Shown in pieces: positions 48,440-60,560 of a DNA stretch of 64,000 bases (position 1 is its first letter; the number at the start of each line of letters is the position of its first letter). The translations under genes were made by a program, and so were the position numbers. Under the pieces are notes generated by a model, which saw only the letters and a program-made list of their open reading frames with translations, searched no databases and had not been told where the DNA came from. The DNA is from Xylaria sp. FL1777 (lineage: Eukaryota > Ascomycota > Sordariomycetes > Xylariales > Xylariaceae): the NCBI GenBank assembly GCA_022578965.1, contig MU400595.1, positions 124,001-188,000 on the forward strand, in the 5' to 3' direction.

Positions 48440-49388
48440 CTAGTAGGTATTTTGTGACGCTGAATTGAAGAGAGGAGGCTCACCCCTTTGCGCCCGCCAC
48501 TTATTAGTTGATTCAAAAAGCTCCCAGCACCCCTCAATGACCCATCCCCATGAAGACCGAAGAAACGCTTCTGTTACTTCCCAGCTGTACGAGTCCCCGG
48601 CATTGCCCCACACCAGGAACCCGGCATTTTTACCGGCTGCAAAACCTCCCACTGCGCTGCAAAGGTCGTCCTCGTCTATATATTGCATCCCACGGCGGAA
48701 CAGATTGTCCCGCATTTGAGGGATCGGAATAAGGTCGAACCAGGGGTGGTGAAACGTACGACGTTGTAGATCGGTCGGTCGTAGTGCGCTAGGTAATGTA
48801 TCAACCTTCAAGTTTACACTAGGTGGCCATGGTCTTGCCATATAGAAATGAGAGATGGCATCATCCTCAAGCTGGCGAATAGTCAAGCCAAGGGTTACGG
48901 CATTCAACATGAATGCTTGCATAAGGTTGAACTGGACTAGACTAGGTAACAAAGCTGGCAGCGGCGCCTTTACCAACCAATTCCTGTACATGGAGTCCTT
49001 GAAAGCTTGGATGAGCGGGGTATTTTCCCAGGAATGAGTGTCGAGAGCTTTTATCACCTCCCAAATCTTCCCGATGTCTAGTTGTGGCACCGAGGTGGGA
49101 ACAACATGCCTTGATGTGAGAGGTGAATCTGTTTGAGTCACATTCGCATGCTCAGAGCCGTCTATAGGGGCTTTGGCCGCGTTCCGGCGACGGGATCCTG
49201 CGTGAATTAGGCACAAGGTCTGTTTCAAACGATCGCATATTTTCATACTTACGGCGGGCCCTCTGGTTGATCCGATTCTGGTATTTTCTCCTTTCACGTG
49301 TGTTGGCTATACCCTGCCGTACATCCTCCCGAGACAGCAGCATAAGTGTCGAGTGGACGTGCATTGGGTACTTCAAAGGCTGGGCCAT
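48440..49388 (-). CDS. bZIP-type transcription factor with DUF3425 domain
   Basis: Exons 49388-49253 and 49197-48440 join in frame to 297 residues. The splice lies inside the basic region and yields RERRKYQNRINQRARRSRRR, which keeps the bZIP N-x7-R pattern. No clear leucine heptads follow, as in many DUF3425 proteins. The C-terminal half matches DUF3425: HHPWFDLIPIPQMRDNL, GFLVWGNAGDSYSWEVTEAF and a final WELFESTNKWRAQRGEPPL. Members are fungal nuclear regulators, often near metabolic genes. It is divergent from the aldo-keto reductase (837 bases between starts), so local control is possible but unproven. Confidence 0.88.
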
Positions 49389-50225
49389 GGCGAGATCGTA
49401 AGATGAAAAGTCTCGTTTGAGGGTGGTTGTTCGTTTTGATACGAGCCTCCTCCGTATTCTGTCTCCATGAAGTCTAGGAGATTTCGGGAAGTAATCTAAT
49501 CATGCAAATGGATGACATCTGCAGTTTTTCTAGGCCGACGCAGTGTTAGCGTGTACTGAGCTTAGCAGCCGCCAGCGCCAAGACGGAGATAGACGCGGCA
49601 TTACATACAAACCTACCCACCTCAGCATGCAAGAGGTAAATGGTAAACAGACGGATAGACTACCGGCAGCGTAGTTAACTGACATAATAACTGTGAACCG
49701 ACACCACCTTAGCGCTGCTTGCATGCACTTGTCATCAACCTGCATTAGCCAGCTTATCGGTGGCGCCGCCCACCCTGGAGACTTCGACTACCATCCACAT
49801 GGTATGGCCTTATGGCCGCTTAATTCCGTCTAGTTATCTAAGACGTCTTCGAAGTCCTGCGGCAATACGTGTAGAGACGCCTCCAATTTTACTCGTCTTT
49901 CCCGAACACATAGTGTGGCAACCAATAGCATTAGCCTGGACCGTTTGAATATTGGCTGGCAGTGTATCTAATCATGTGCTCAAGCTATGTCTGTCCCTGT
50001 CCCTGGCCGCAACAGGACACCAGGAGTACATACCACGGTGTAGATAGGCATTAGTATGGTCAACTTAACGCCGTCCCCCATATACTCCAAAGGTATAAAT
50101 TGGTTGGCATTCTCTCCAGTCTCGTATCCTGTTTAGCCTTTTGACTCACCCTCAAAGATCTCCCTATAGGCAAGCCCTGTCCCTTCCTGCCTTTTTACAC
50201 TCTCTCCATCACTTTAGTTACAATC
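49389..50225. promoter_or_regulatory. shared divergent promoter region, bZIP and aldo-keto reductase
   Basis: About 840 bases between divergent start codons. No specific operator could be assigned. Confidence 0.5.
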
Positions 50226-51374
50226 ATGTCTTTTCTCGAAGCCGCTCCAGAGCCGCCGACCGAGCTCGGTCGATATCGCGTTCTTGCCCCAACTGCGGGT
50301 GTACGTGTGTCCCCTCTTGCACTCGGGGCGATGTCCATTGGAAGTGCCTGGACTAGCTCGTTGGGAAGCATGAACAAAGAGCAGTCGTTCGAGCTGCTTG
50401 ATGCGTACTTCCAAAAAGGGGGCAATTTTATCGACACGGCAAACAACTATCAAGACGAAGAATCTGAGCGCTGGCTTGGTGAGTGGATGACCGCCCGTAA
50501 GAATCGGGATCAGTTGGTCATAGCGACCAAGTTTACTAGCGATTACAAATCGCATGAATACGGCAAGGGGAAAATAGTCAACGTCTGTGGTAACCACAGG
50601 AGGAGTTTACATACGTCCGTACGCGACTCTCTCGCCAAGTTACAGACCGACTACATCGACATTCTGTACCTGCACTGGTGGGACTGGACCACATCTATCG
50701 AGGAAGTCATGGATGCCCTCCACATTATGGTCCAACAGGGCAAAGTCTTGTATCTTGGTATTTCTGACAGTCCCGCGTGGGTTGTCAGTGCCGCCAACAC
50801 CTACGCCAAGGCGCAGGGCAAAACCCCGTTTACCATCTACCAAGGCCGTTGGAACGTGATGCGTCGAGACTTCGAGCGCGACATCATTCCCATGGCCCGG
50901 CACTTCGGCATGGCTCTTGCGCCCTGGGACGTCCTAGGACAAGGCAAGTTTCAAGGCAGCAAGGAGCTCGAAGAAAGGAAGAAAACGGGCGAGACGCTGC
51001 GACCCCTCTGGGGCGCACAGCAAAGTGAGCAAGATATCAAAGTCAGCGCTGCGCTCGAAAACGTCGCTAAGGAACACGGCATCGAATCCGTCACGGCAAT
51101 TGCGCTAGCTTACGTCAATGCGAAATACCCATGGGTCTACCCCATCATCGGAGGACGCAAAGTCAGGCACCTCGAGGATAACATCCAGTCACTCAATATC
51201 AAGTTGACCCCGAAGCAGGTCGAGTATCTGGAGTCCATCACCCCCTTTGACGTGGGATTCCCGGGCATATTTGTCGGACCGGAGATACGAGAGTCGTGTG
51301 CACCCGCTCCATTCTTGGCTGCTGCAGGTCGTCTAGCCATTGTTCCATACGCTCAGCCTATTCAACGTGGTTAA
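50226..51374 (+). CDS. aldo-keto reductase, norsolorinic-acid-reductase-like
   Basis: One exon encodes 382 residues, the usual size of the AKR9-type fungal group. The catalytic tetrad is present: Asp70 and Tyr75 ([10 protein letters not shown]), Lys102 (IATKF) and His150 (LYLHWWDW). The C-terminal [17 protein letters not shown] is the NADPH-binding loop signature. These enzymes reduce aldehydes or ketones with NADPH. Relatives include norsolorinic acid reductase and aryl-alcohol dehydrogenases. The substrate is unknown. The start ATG is the first in frame. No polyketide synthase or other pathway gene lies nearby, so a biosynthetic cluster is not supported. Confidence 0.93.
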   Translation: MSFLEAAPEPPTELGRYRVLAPTAGVRVSPLALGAMSIGSAWTSSLGSMNKEQSFELLDAYFQKGGNFIDTANNYQDEESERWLGEWMTARKNRDQLVIATKFTSDYKSHEYGKGKIVNVCGNHRRSLHTSVRDSLAKLQTDYIDILYLHWWDWTTSIEEVMDALHIMVQQGKVLYLGISDSPAWVVSAANTYAKAQGKTPFTIYQGRWNVMRRDFERDIIPMARHFGMALAPWDVLGQGKFQGSKELEERKKTGETLRPLWGAQQSEQDIKVSAALENVAKEHGIESVTAIALAYVNAKYPWVYPIIGGRKVRHLEDNIQSLNIKLTPKQVEYLESITPFDVGFPGIFVGPEIRESCAPAPFLAAAGRLAIVPYAQPIQRG

Positions 51375-53650
51375 TGGTAGCCTTGTCTATGCAGCTCCCA
51401 CGACTCTGTCAAGAAACTGCGTAAATAGGACTTCATAGGCGACGAAATCATGAAAACTCATTTCACGCAGCAACTGTTCAATAAATACTCTAGACTGTTC
51501 ACAAGGTACAAAGGGAGGCTCTGGCACATATATCAATAAAAGCTGATTCTTCACGTTCCAAGTCTGCTTTGAATACACGTATGTTGATCCAGTAACGTAT
51601 AGATCTCCGGTAGCAAAGGAAAATACTATCTACAACGGTACGACGCATTTATGGACTAGTTGCATAATGAAGGGATAAGTAGTTTCGAAGTTTAGTCCGG
51701 ATGGATGCTCTAGATTATAGAACTTGATATTTCCAGTCTCGAAGAATCTACTCTTTAAATCACTACTGAATATATTTTTTCTCTAATAATGGTAGGTGCT
51801 CCCTCGGTATATCCTCATCCTATACTGTCCTAAACTTAGAAAACGACTCGCAACCCCTAGGCTACAGAACAATATGCTACTAGGTGCTTCGCAGAGAAGG
51901 TTCTCTTGCCTGGGACTTTAGTGCTCAACATTTTTCCTTCAACGGCAACGTAAACATTCCTGAAGAAAACCCTTCGCGAGGCGCTGCTAAGAAGTCGAAA
52001 ACTGGAGACGACGTGCGTGAGACGAGAATGATTGCGATGGCATATGGGGTCTTATTCTCACGGGGCGAGACTCTATAGTTAGGCGTTGATGTTTCATTAT
52101 ATGCTAAAGTGAATGACGTGTGTAAGGGCACATGATTACCTTTACGTAAACTAACCGTATGCTTCTATACGTAATAACTAAGGATTATTGAGTGATTTAG
52201 TCACATAAGCCGGATTCAGTTCTCCGCGACATAGCGACTCGGTAGCGAGTAACTGACTTTATAGGAAGAGCAAAGGTAGTAGCTAATATATAAGCCCGTC
52301 GACTCAGTGACTGAGGCTTGACCTACACAGATGCCTAGGACTACCTATCCCCTTCAGCCGTAGCCCCTATATGGGTATTATAACTTAACAATACGACTTT
52401 GGCAACTCGGCGATCTAAATGCAAATTTTGACTAGTTTCTTAATAGAAGTAGATATATGCAATTAGAGATTGAGCTGATGACGTAAGTGCCATGAGATAC
52501 AACTAAGGGCACATCTTGAACAACTCAGAACGTGCACAAGTGATAGTGACATCATGATTCTAAGGCGTAAGATCTATCGGCTCCCGTATATGGATTATAA
52601 TCATTCGTGCTTTGGGTAGCATAGAAGACGCATTAAGTCTGACAATAATGTAGCTAATCGTAGCGTTATGGCTTGCTAGGAGATATAAGAAACTTAATCT
52701 TAAGTATGGAAGAAGTATACATAGACGATTAAGATCAGGAGACAGAGAAAAAGGGGCTGATTAGGCAATCGCATGTCTTACCCACATAGCTTTTATCAGT
52801 CTTATCAAAAATGGGCCGGACAGCCACGGAATGAAGCCACGGAGCGAAACCGCAGACACAGCCACAGATAGCACTAGCGGGCACCATCCCTGTTTCTTCT
52901 TCGAATTTCGAGGGGCCGAGAGGGGAACAGCCTCCAATTCCGATTCCGTTCTGTTCGGTCCCCTCTGTGCCTCCCTTACCCTGCCCTGCCCTGTCTATCC
53001 AAGAACAATATGTAGGTCGTACCAGAGACCCCAGTATATGTGGTGATCGTTTGCTAATCTTCATTTTCAAAAATCTAGGCAAGAATCGAGATTCCGTGAG
53101 AACGAAGGCCCATCATCTCGAATATGATTGAAAAGGGGTAATCTTCCGCACCCACGGTGCTATGCGGTATATTCTAAAATGCTGTCCGGCTTCCCCAGTG
53201 CCTGGCATTGTGTCGGTTCGCTGTACGACAATATCTCGCAAAGAGGACGTTGGCACTTTCATGGTTCAACTGTCGCGCCAAAGTGAGGCTGTTGGGTGAC
53301 GTGATGCCGGACACAGCACATCGCGCACATAGCGTCGTGATGGTGCCAACTGGAAGTGCGCGAGCTGGAGTCCCCGAGCAGGCGGGGCCTTCAAGCCCCC
53401 CTACAAGCTCCCCTACATGACCAATCATCCAAGCGATCGCTCGCATATAAATCGTCCTGGTGCTCTGAGATAATCCTTCCACCCTTTATCTTCTGTATGT
53501 TGCGCTATCCGATTCCCGCACCACCTCCTACACACTTTTCACTTTCTCTCCCACCCCTCCCTAACCTCTTTTCCCGTGTAGCCATACATAAAATCAGAGC
53601 CCTCCTCCTCCTGACAAGCCCTAGGCCCCTCCCCAGGTGAATCTCTCAAA
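51375..53650. other. 2.3-kb intergenic region
   Basis: No supported gene. A 64-codon frame at 51884-52078 (SLAWDFSAQHFSFNGNV and onward) reads like coding sequence but has no ATG in good context, partner exon or recognised family; it may be a fragment. A CT-rich stretch (53490-53640) leads into the methyltransferase. Confidence 0.45.
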
Positions 53651-54639
53651 ATGTCGGATCAAGGACGCCTCGCTTCCTTTCTCAGGCCATGGGCGCTCAT
53701 CCGCCTAGCTCTTCCACGTCAGTCCCCCTGATCCTCACATTCCTCACCATACTGATCGACGTAGTGCATTGGGAAGCATTTAAAGAAATGTGTCGCAAGG
53801 AAGGTCTCGCAGCGATTTTGCACCTCCAACAGATTCGAGATGTGGCTGTAGCAAAGCTTTTCTCAACTACCTGTAAACCACCCACCTACCCAACCCCACC
53901 TCAACGCGATTGCCTGCTTACCGATTCTCTTGCTTCTAGCCAACGGCTTCATCGCCTATGAAAACACCACTACGCTCTCCTCCCTCTTAGCGGCTGCGCA
54001 TGGCAAGGTCCTCGAACTCGGCTCCGGCCCAGGCAACCAGATCCACCGCTACGACCCATCACTCGTGGACTTCATATACGCAATTGACCCAAACCCACAT
54101 TTTGAGGGCGACATTGCTGCGAAGCTCAAGAAACACAACGCCCTCGAGCACAAGTACAAGCTTGTAGTGTGCGGTATCGAGGACAGCGATATTTTGAGGA
54201 ATGAGGGGGTTACGGAGGGGAGCCTGGATACTGTGACGAGTATTCAGGTCATGTGCGCCGTGGACGATGTCAGGAGCGTGATGAAGGAGGTGTATAAGCT
54301 GTTGAAACCCGGAGGCAGGTTCATTTTCTGGGAGCATGGGAAGAGCAAGGACACCATCACAGCTGCTGTGCAAAGTACGTATCGGTCATTCCATAACGAG
54401 TATACGCAGTGCGAGACGCCGGACTGCGACGACTTCACAAACTGTGCTGACGGACTAACTTGAAAATAGCTTTCTGGAACCCTGCTTGGTCCAGATTCGT
54501 CGGATGTAGCATGACTCGGGATGTCAAGGCGGATATTCTGGCTGCGGGGGAATGGGAGAATCCCGATGAGATTAAGGAGGCTGATGATCCGTATACTTGC
54601 CTGCCTAGGCTTGAGGGCGTGCTCATCAAGAAAGCTTGA
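53651..54639 (+). CDS. class I SAM-dependent methyltransferase
   Basis: Exons 53651-53717, 53765-53872, 53940-54374 and 54470-54639 join in frame to 259 residues. Motif I is VLELGSGPGNQI, motif II IYAIDPN, and the post-motif region LLKPGGRFIFWEHG is typical of methyltransferase type 11 / METTL7-like fungal proteins. The N-terminus (RLASFLRPWALIRLALPLHW) is hydrophobic and basic and may associate with membranes. The C-terminus carries GCSMTRDVKADILAAGEW, the conserved terminal strand region. The methyl acceptor is unknown. All splice junctions keep frame, and the first intron is 47 nt. Confidence 0.88.
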
Positions 54640-55521
54640 TTTCAAGATTTTTGACTACGATCAAGTCCGTCGCAGATACTGAGGTGATTGGGCATTATGG
54701 ATAACACCATACAATCATAGCGTGAGACAGTATAAATAGTATAAGTTTGGTACAAGATACCACCCACCTCGAAATTTGCGTATCAAAGTGATAACAGGAG
54801 CAAACCTGGTAAGGCTACGATTGAGGGGATCGAAAAGTCGACAAGTCCTAGTGCATCGCTGCCTTAAGTTGATAGACGATAGCTGGCTCTAGTTGGTGGT
54901 ATAAACTAGAGGGCTGACACCCTATAGGACGGCCCCTATTTCAGAAACTTATTGCTACGCTAGCTGACGTAAGGTACCCTGACGGTACCCTCAACACCGC
55001 GGCATCGTGCGAATTGACGAACAGACTAGGAGATCTGGCGATATCCCGAAACTTAAGATGAGACCCAGAAGGGCTTCCGTACGTTATATAGCATATCCAA
55101 GGATGAGTTGAACTGTTCTAGCCTTGGTATAGGAGTCATAATGCAGCTATTTTGCGGGACATAAATCTCTGTGTGCATCCCCAAGCCGCGGAGGGAAGAT
55201 GGATCCCTGACTCGAACACAACAACGGATCACGAGCGACTTTTCGATCGCAGGAACGGCGGTCAAAAATGCTTTGCGTTTCTCTTCCCTGTGGTTGACTT
55301 ACTTCATATGTCCTGCTTGATACGCGCGCTTGACAGGTCTATATTTAAAGGCCCAGGGAGCTATTAGTCGTGAAAATAAGTAGCCCGATATGTATATTAA
55401 GTACAAAAATAAGAAGATATATAAGGGTCGGTTTTCGGGCATTTTTCTGTGCAAGATGTTGAATCGGATTCCTGCTGTTCGTAACAGGAAAGCACATGGT
55501 TTAGCAACGTAAAAAACACTG
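54640..55521. other. intergenic
   Basis: This holds the 3' flank of the methyltransferase. No gene was seen. Confidence 0.5.
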
Positions 55522-55850
55522 CTACTGCTGGGTGAGGTAATCCCGCACTGCAGTGAAAGTTTGATCATTTTCGCCGAGGATGTCTGTGCTATGAACATTA
55601 CATTTGAATTTCTTCCAGAAGACATCCATACCAAATGTCTTATTCTATTCCTGTTGCCTTTACCTCTGAATGTAGCGAAAGGGGAAGGAGAAAGTACTTG
55701 CATTTGTGCCATAGATAGAACAAACATGATGTCTCTACCTGTAAGATAATCTAAAGCCGTTCTTCCAATTTTCAGTCGCGACTCCTCACGCAAAACCGTT
55801 GATAATATCGCCTTCGGTACTTCCAATTCCAACCGGAGGTATTATGTATT
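55522..55850 (-). pseudogene. probable 3' gene fragment
   Basis: On the minus strand, an open segment reading ESRLKIGRTALDYLTGRDIM can splice through a 53-nt intron (donor GTACTT, acceptor AATAG). It continues as NKTFGMDVFWKKFKCNVHST, then a short tail ending DYLTQQ and a TAG. The downstream part looks strongly protein-like. No ATG in good context opens the frame: a TAA lies just upstream, and only about 50 bases remain before the CCT6 stop codon. It therefore looks like the 3' end of a gene whose 5' part is lost. I recognise no family. It could instead be a short gene starting at an internal Met. Confidence 0.35.
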
Positions 55851-55901
55851 TCTATGCATCATACTACTGACACTATCCGCGATTTCTCTATATTAGACAT
55901 T

Positions 55902-57825
55902 TCACATGCCGTCTCCTCCCTCATCCATTCCACCCGGTCCACCCTGGCGTCCCATCTGTCGTGCCTTCAGCAGCTCATCACACAGCAACAGGTTCGAGGC
56001 TATGCTAGAGCTAGACGCGATACAGTTTCTTAGAACTCGAAAAGAGTCATATACACCTTCTAGCTCTGGGGACATGGGCTGACCTGTGGTAAGATCAAGT
56101 CCAACCACATTCCCATCTGCGTACTCATCTTGCAAAGCAGCAACTGATCTTGTTAGTACATGAGTCTGCCCTGTAGAGCATGGGGTCACTTACGGGCATC
56201 CTGAATATCGAGGCCGGCATTGGCTGCCAGAGTCTTGGGAATGATCAAAAGCGCATCAGCAAACGCCGCAACACCCCACTTCGCCTTGCCCTTAACTGTT
56301 TTTGAAAATGCGTCGGATTTGAGGTGAGTCGCGCAAGCGACCTGGTATGCGCCCGCACCGGGGACGACGCTCTTGTCAACAATGGTGTTGTAGACGCTAC
56401 GTAGGCCATCCCGTACTGCGTCCGTAACCTGTGTAATAGTGTGTTGGTTCGGTCCTTTGATAAGTAGCGTTACCGACTTCGGATCCTTGACTTCCTCGAC
56501 AAATGTAAATTTCTCTTCACCCAGTGTCTGCTCGTAAACAAGACCAGCCCAGCCGAGGATTTCCGGTGATAAATCTTCGACACTGTTTTGTGCCGCTCCA
56601 CCGCAGACGAGCTGCAACCGTTCCATATTCCGCCTCTTAGCCCTCCGGAGAGCGAGGATGCCGTTCTTAGCAAGGACGTCGAGTGATAGCGGGTCGATTC
56701 CTTTCTGGTTAATAACGACGAAGCTTTTACTGTCGCTGTCGCACACCTCCTTTTTAAGCTCGACAATCTTCTTTAGCTTGGCGTCGACGAAACGCCGTTC
56801 ACTCTCTACCAGCTTATCGCGTTGCTCAGCACTCGAGTAGAAAAAGCCCGAGTTAATCTCTGACTTCTCGTACTCAAGGCTCACGTTGAGAGTTAAGATG
56901 TAGGCATTCTCGAGTCGTTTCGGCATGTCTGGGTGCCGTGCGCCGTGGTCGAGTACTAGGCCGCGGATGAGCTGCGTGTCGGAGGCCGTCCGGTGCTGCA
57001 TCTTCATAATCTCGACCATATGTAGATCCGGCTTCGCGGGGGCGTGGTGGATAGCGAGGACGGCGTCGACAATGTTAGGGTAGAGCTTCGCGGTAAGGCT
57101 TGCGTTTAGTTTTGTAGCTAGAGATGTCCTTGCTACATTAAGAAGTAGCTCCCTGTCGATATCACGGGGCAGCTTGAATGTGTCCAGGAACTGGAAAGGG
57201 GGTTAGCCACATAGGGATATTGGTGAAAGGTATTCCAGCCTACCTTAAGAGCCTCAACCTTGGCTATCTCGAAGCCGTCGGTGATTATGCGTGGATGTAA
57301 ACCCTCGGAGATGTATCTCTCTGCCTGCTTGAGAAGCTCACCAACCAAGAGCACCACAGAGGTGGTTCCATCTCCGCAAATATCATCTTGTGCAGTGGCA
57401 GCCCGTCCGATCATGACTGCCGTGGGATTCGTGATTTGCATTTCTCGGAGGAGGACGTTGCCGTCTTTCGTTAACTTGATCTGCGCCAGAGTCAGGGCCT
57501 GTTTTGAATGGTGAGGAGGTGGGCAAGCCAAACCTGTCCAGCGCCATCGACCAGCCTATCGACTCAAGAAATTAGCGAATACCATTGCGAAGGACATGAG
57601 AAGGGTCCGGGCTCAGCTCAGGGCTCAGCTCACATCTTGATGGTCCCCAGAGGACCGAGGTTCGACTTCAACACATTCCGAAGACCCTCACCGGCACTGA
57701 TGTTGACTTGGAGAGCTTCCCCCCGCCGCTATGGCTCCATTAGTTGCACTGCACATACAGGAGGGCCTGGTGGGCTCACGAACCCGCGACTCGGCTTTGG
57801 GATTCAGTAGTTCTGCGGCGGACAT
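55902..57825 (-). CDS. CCT6: CCT/TRiC chaperonin subunit zeta
   Basis: Exons 57825-57784, 57728-57634, 57555-57534, 57480-57244, 57190-56194 and 56143-55902 join in frame to 544 residues. Landmarks: [18 protein letters not shown] at the start, [10 protein letters not shown], then LVDGAGQ encoded by a 22-nt micro-exon, IKLTKDGN, the ATP motif [68 protein letters not shown] and [20 protein letters not shown]. These identify CCT6. The zeta subunit is one of eight forming the cytosolic double ring that folds actin, tubulin and WD40 proteins. Five introns make this the most intron-rich gene of the window. It is divergent from the F-box gene. Confidence 0.96.
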
Positions 57826-58389
57826 GGCGATCTCGTGATCTCGTAGGATTGCGTGTTGCGGAAGCTCGAAGAATTAATTGACTGAACTGACGGCTCTGTT
57901 TTTGGTGAAGTGGGACCTTAATTTTTCTGCTGTGAGGCAGCATATAGGCAAGTACCTAGCCTACTTAGGAGGCACCTAAGTAACTACCTAGGTACGTACC
58001 TTGGCAGGTAGATAAGTAATAGGTATCTAGATAAGTGATAAGCACCTACCCCTCCCCCACATTGCGCGCGGCTCTTCTCCCCTGTAAGTTGTACGCAATG
58101 AATCTCACCTGAACTGTGCCCCTCTTTTCCATCTGCATCTGTGGCGGTGCGGGGCGCTCTGTGGCGCCCAGCCAGTAAGTTTATCGCGAGACATTTTGTA
58201 CCTATTACTTTTATACATGACTTGTTTCCGATCCTCGCCGAACCATATTTTGGACATAAATTAGGTAACCCACGTCTTTACCACACGGAAAGAATCGCAT
58301 CGACATCTACAGCACCGAAGTCTTGGCCATGCCACACCATTCACGTCATACCACCGACTCACGTCAACTCCCTTACCTAGTCCTAGATC
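57826..58389. promoter_or_regulatory. shared divergent promoter, CCT6 and F-box gene
   Basis: About 560 bases with dense TACCTA/TAGGTA words and one TACCTAGGTA palindrome (57985-57994), about 160 bases upstream of the CCT6 start codon. Confidence 0.5.
57985..57994. repeat. TACCTAGGTA palindrome
   Basis: Perfect 10-bp palindrome within the CCT6 promoter region, in a run of related words from about 57950 to 58035. Confidence 0.9.
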
Positions 58390-59547
58390 ATGAGCCAAGC
58401 TTTATCACGGCTTTGGAAAGGTCGCTTCGCATGTCCGGCCGGGCCGCTGTCAAACACCCCGGTTGACGTGTTTTTATTAATATCGGACCAACTCTCTGCA
58501 GACGCTCTTGCTGCACTATCGTTAACATGCAGATCATTCTATATTATCCTCAAGCCAAGAATACAGCTGCATGGCGCCGACCTCGAAGCACTCTTACTTT
58601 TTCTTGAAAAGGATTTGGGAGATAAGGTTTATTATTGTCCCTTCTGCTCTCGATTACACCCATTTTCGCCGAGTTGTTCCCCAGTTGATCGGTATCGTAG
58701 AGCTCAAACAATCCAAAGCTGCTGTTACCAGTCCTGTCCAGTCCGGGGTCAAGCCTTTGGACTCTCTAACCGTTACCATTATACCCTGTAAGTACAAACA
58801 CATAAAACGATACTTGGTGCTCTGCACTTCAAGCAGTAGATCTGTATTTTACGACCTAGCGGATATCATCACGCCCGCCGAGTAATGAACCGCCACCTTT
58901 TTGGCGCACCCAACGGGTTGCCCCTTGACAACCTTCGGAGATGTTTCGTGGAGTTTGCTGCCCGGCCCTGGACTCAGTATTGGTCTGCTAAGATCGTCGA
59001 CGGCGAGGTTTTTCTTCAAGCTATTCACGTCTTCCACGACCAACACTCAGGAGCCTTTGGAGGTGCAATCGGTCACCAAAATCATTATATCTGGCCCCAT
59101 ATTGTAACATCGATCCCTCCCGGTTACGATTTTCTTGACCTACTTGATGAAATATTAGAGCTTAAAGATCATCGCCTTCACCGATTGATCCCATGTCGAG
59201 ATGTTTTACGGCACTACTCTCGGTGTCTAACAGACTTTCAAATTACAATTGAGCGGGTTAAAGGTTGCGAACGTCCGCTTGAAACTCTACCAACAACTCC
59301 TCAAAAGAGTTGGGTCAGTGATGAACATGAGGTTCATCACTATTATGAGGTTGAGCCACACAATACGCCTAGTGCAGGTGGTTGGCAGATCACCATTGTC
59401 GCGTATCATCAGTTTGGGAGCTGCCGGTCGCCACAGGACTGGAAGTGGAAAGCCTTGACACCCGGCTTTGAGTTGATGACATCTCGACGAAATCCAGCGT
59501 TTTACCCGCCTGGAGCAGTAATACGAAAGTGGCAGCAGTCAATTTGA
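58390..59547 (+). CDS. F-box domain protein
   Basis: Exons 58390-58787 and 58860-59547 join in frame to 361 residues. The F-box lies at about 20-60 (NTPVDVFLLISDQLSADALA, LSLTCRSFY). The following LLLFLEKDLGDKVYYCPFCSRLHPF, with a Cys pair, is typical of a large fungal F-box family. The splice gives YHYTLGYHHARRVMNRHLFG, then PNGLPL and AKIVDGEVFLQAIHVF, again family-like. The C-terminal GWQITIVAYHQFGSCRSPQD ends the domain. Such proteins should bind Skp1 and recruit substrates to SCF ubiquitin ligases; the substrate is unknown. It is the last intact gene before the AT-rich block. Confidence 0.83.
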
Positions 59548-60560
59548 CCGTAGCGCTGTGAAATCTGAGCTGAGAATTGGCGTTGTTACGATAAAGAACT
59601 GTATACCTAGGTAGGTGGTTTCCTGCGTCCGAGTGGGGTTGATAAAAGATCACACTTATGCGTATACAGTATTGGATTTAGCGCTGTGCCAGATGGGAGC
59701 TATTGAGCCACATATGGGAGGATCACTTCTATGAATTCCACCTCACCATATCAAATATTATGTCTACGCCATTCCTACCTTGATTTCAACTGGAAGGAAT
59801 TGATTTTAAGTTTGTATGGTTATGGATTACGACGGCTTAATTATGAAAAAGGTCTGCTATTATATGTGTTCATTTTCCCGGGTTGTTACCGTCTGCCTTC
59901 GGTAAGTCTAGCAGAAAAGCCTCTAGACTGTCTAGCTATGAGGATCTCAGCACAGAACAGATGCTATGACGTCAGTTTTAACGTTTTTCTTGGTGATCTG
60001 TCTTCCGCGTATACTCGCTACCTGGACCATATATTTGTAGTTTGGCCTTGTTCGTTGTAATATCACTACTTAGAAGGTTGCCATAGTATTTCCGTTTGTC
60101 CACGGAGCGGAGTTAACGGCGTTAGTCCAATAGCCCCTTTCTGGACACCACCTACCCGTAGTGGGAAACCCAACAGGCCCACAAGTCTTATAGGGGTAAC
60201 CAGACTTGTTTACTAAACAAGACTTCCCTACTAAGTATAGTTACAAGTAATACTTCAAATTAAGGTTTATTACTCTTTGAGTTCTATACTGGAATAATTA
60301 AGTACAAAGTGTTCTTGGAGAGGTAACTATAAATGTAAATGCTTTGTGGTATAATGGTAAAGTGAAGTAATTGTAAATATGTAGTGTTGCTTCTGCTTAT
60401 TTAAATAATTGTACTTCTGTATGTATATTGAATAGTTGTTCCATTTTATCTCAGGTGCCTTAAACCAGAATGGTCCTTGCGTTTGTACTTCTTTAACTAC
60501 ACTACTTTTTTACTAATTATAACCCTTTTTACCCCCCTTAACACAAACTTAGAATTCTGG
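59548..60560. other. transition zone to AT-rich block
   Basis: No supported gene. A 109-codon frame at 59731-60060 has no recognisable features. TACCTAGGTA lies at 59604-59613. A short hairpin (CTTGTTTA, one base, TAAACAAG) lies at 60205-60221. AT content climbs steeply after about 60240. Confidence 0.45.
59604..59613. repeat. TACCTAGGTA palindrome
   Basis: Perfect 10-bp palindrome just past the F-box gene's stop codon. Confidence 0.9.

Noticed and set aside
48440..51374. A secondary-metabolite cluster around the bZIP, reductase and methyltransferase
   Set aside because: No backbone enzyme (polyketide synthase, NRPS or terpene cyclase) lies in the window, and housekeeping CCT6 is close by.
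51884..52078. 64-codon plus-strand frame as a gene
   Set aside because: No ATG in good context, no partner exon and no recognised family. At most a fragment.
59731..60060. 109-codon frame next to the AT-rich block
   Set aside because: No domain, no signal peptide, and its aromatic-rich composition fits chance in AT-rising DNA.
60205..60221. CTTGTTTA hairpin as a transposon terminal repeat
   Set aside because: The arms are only 8 bp around a single base, and no matching copy or target duplication was found nearby.
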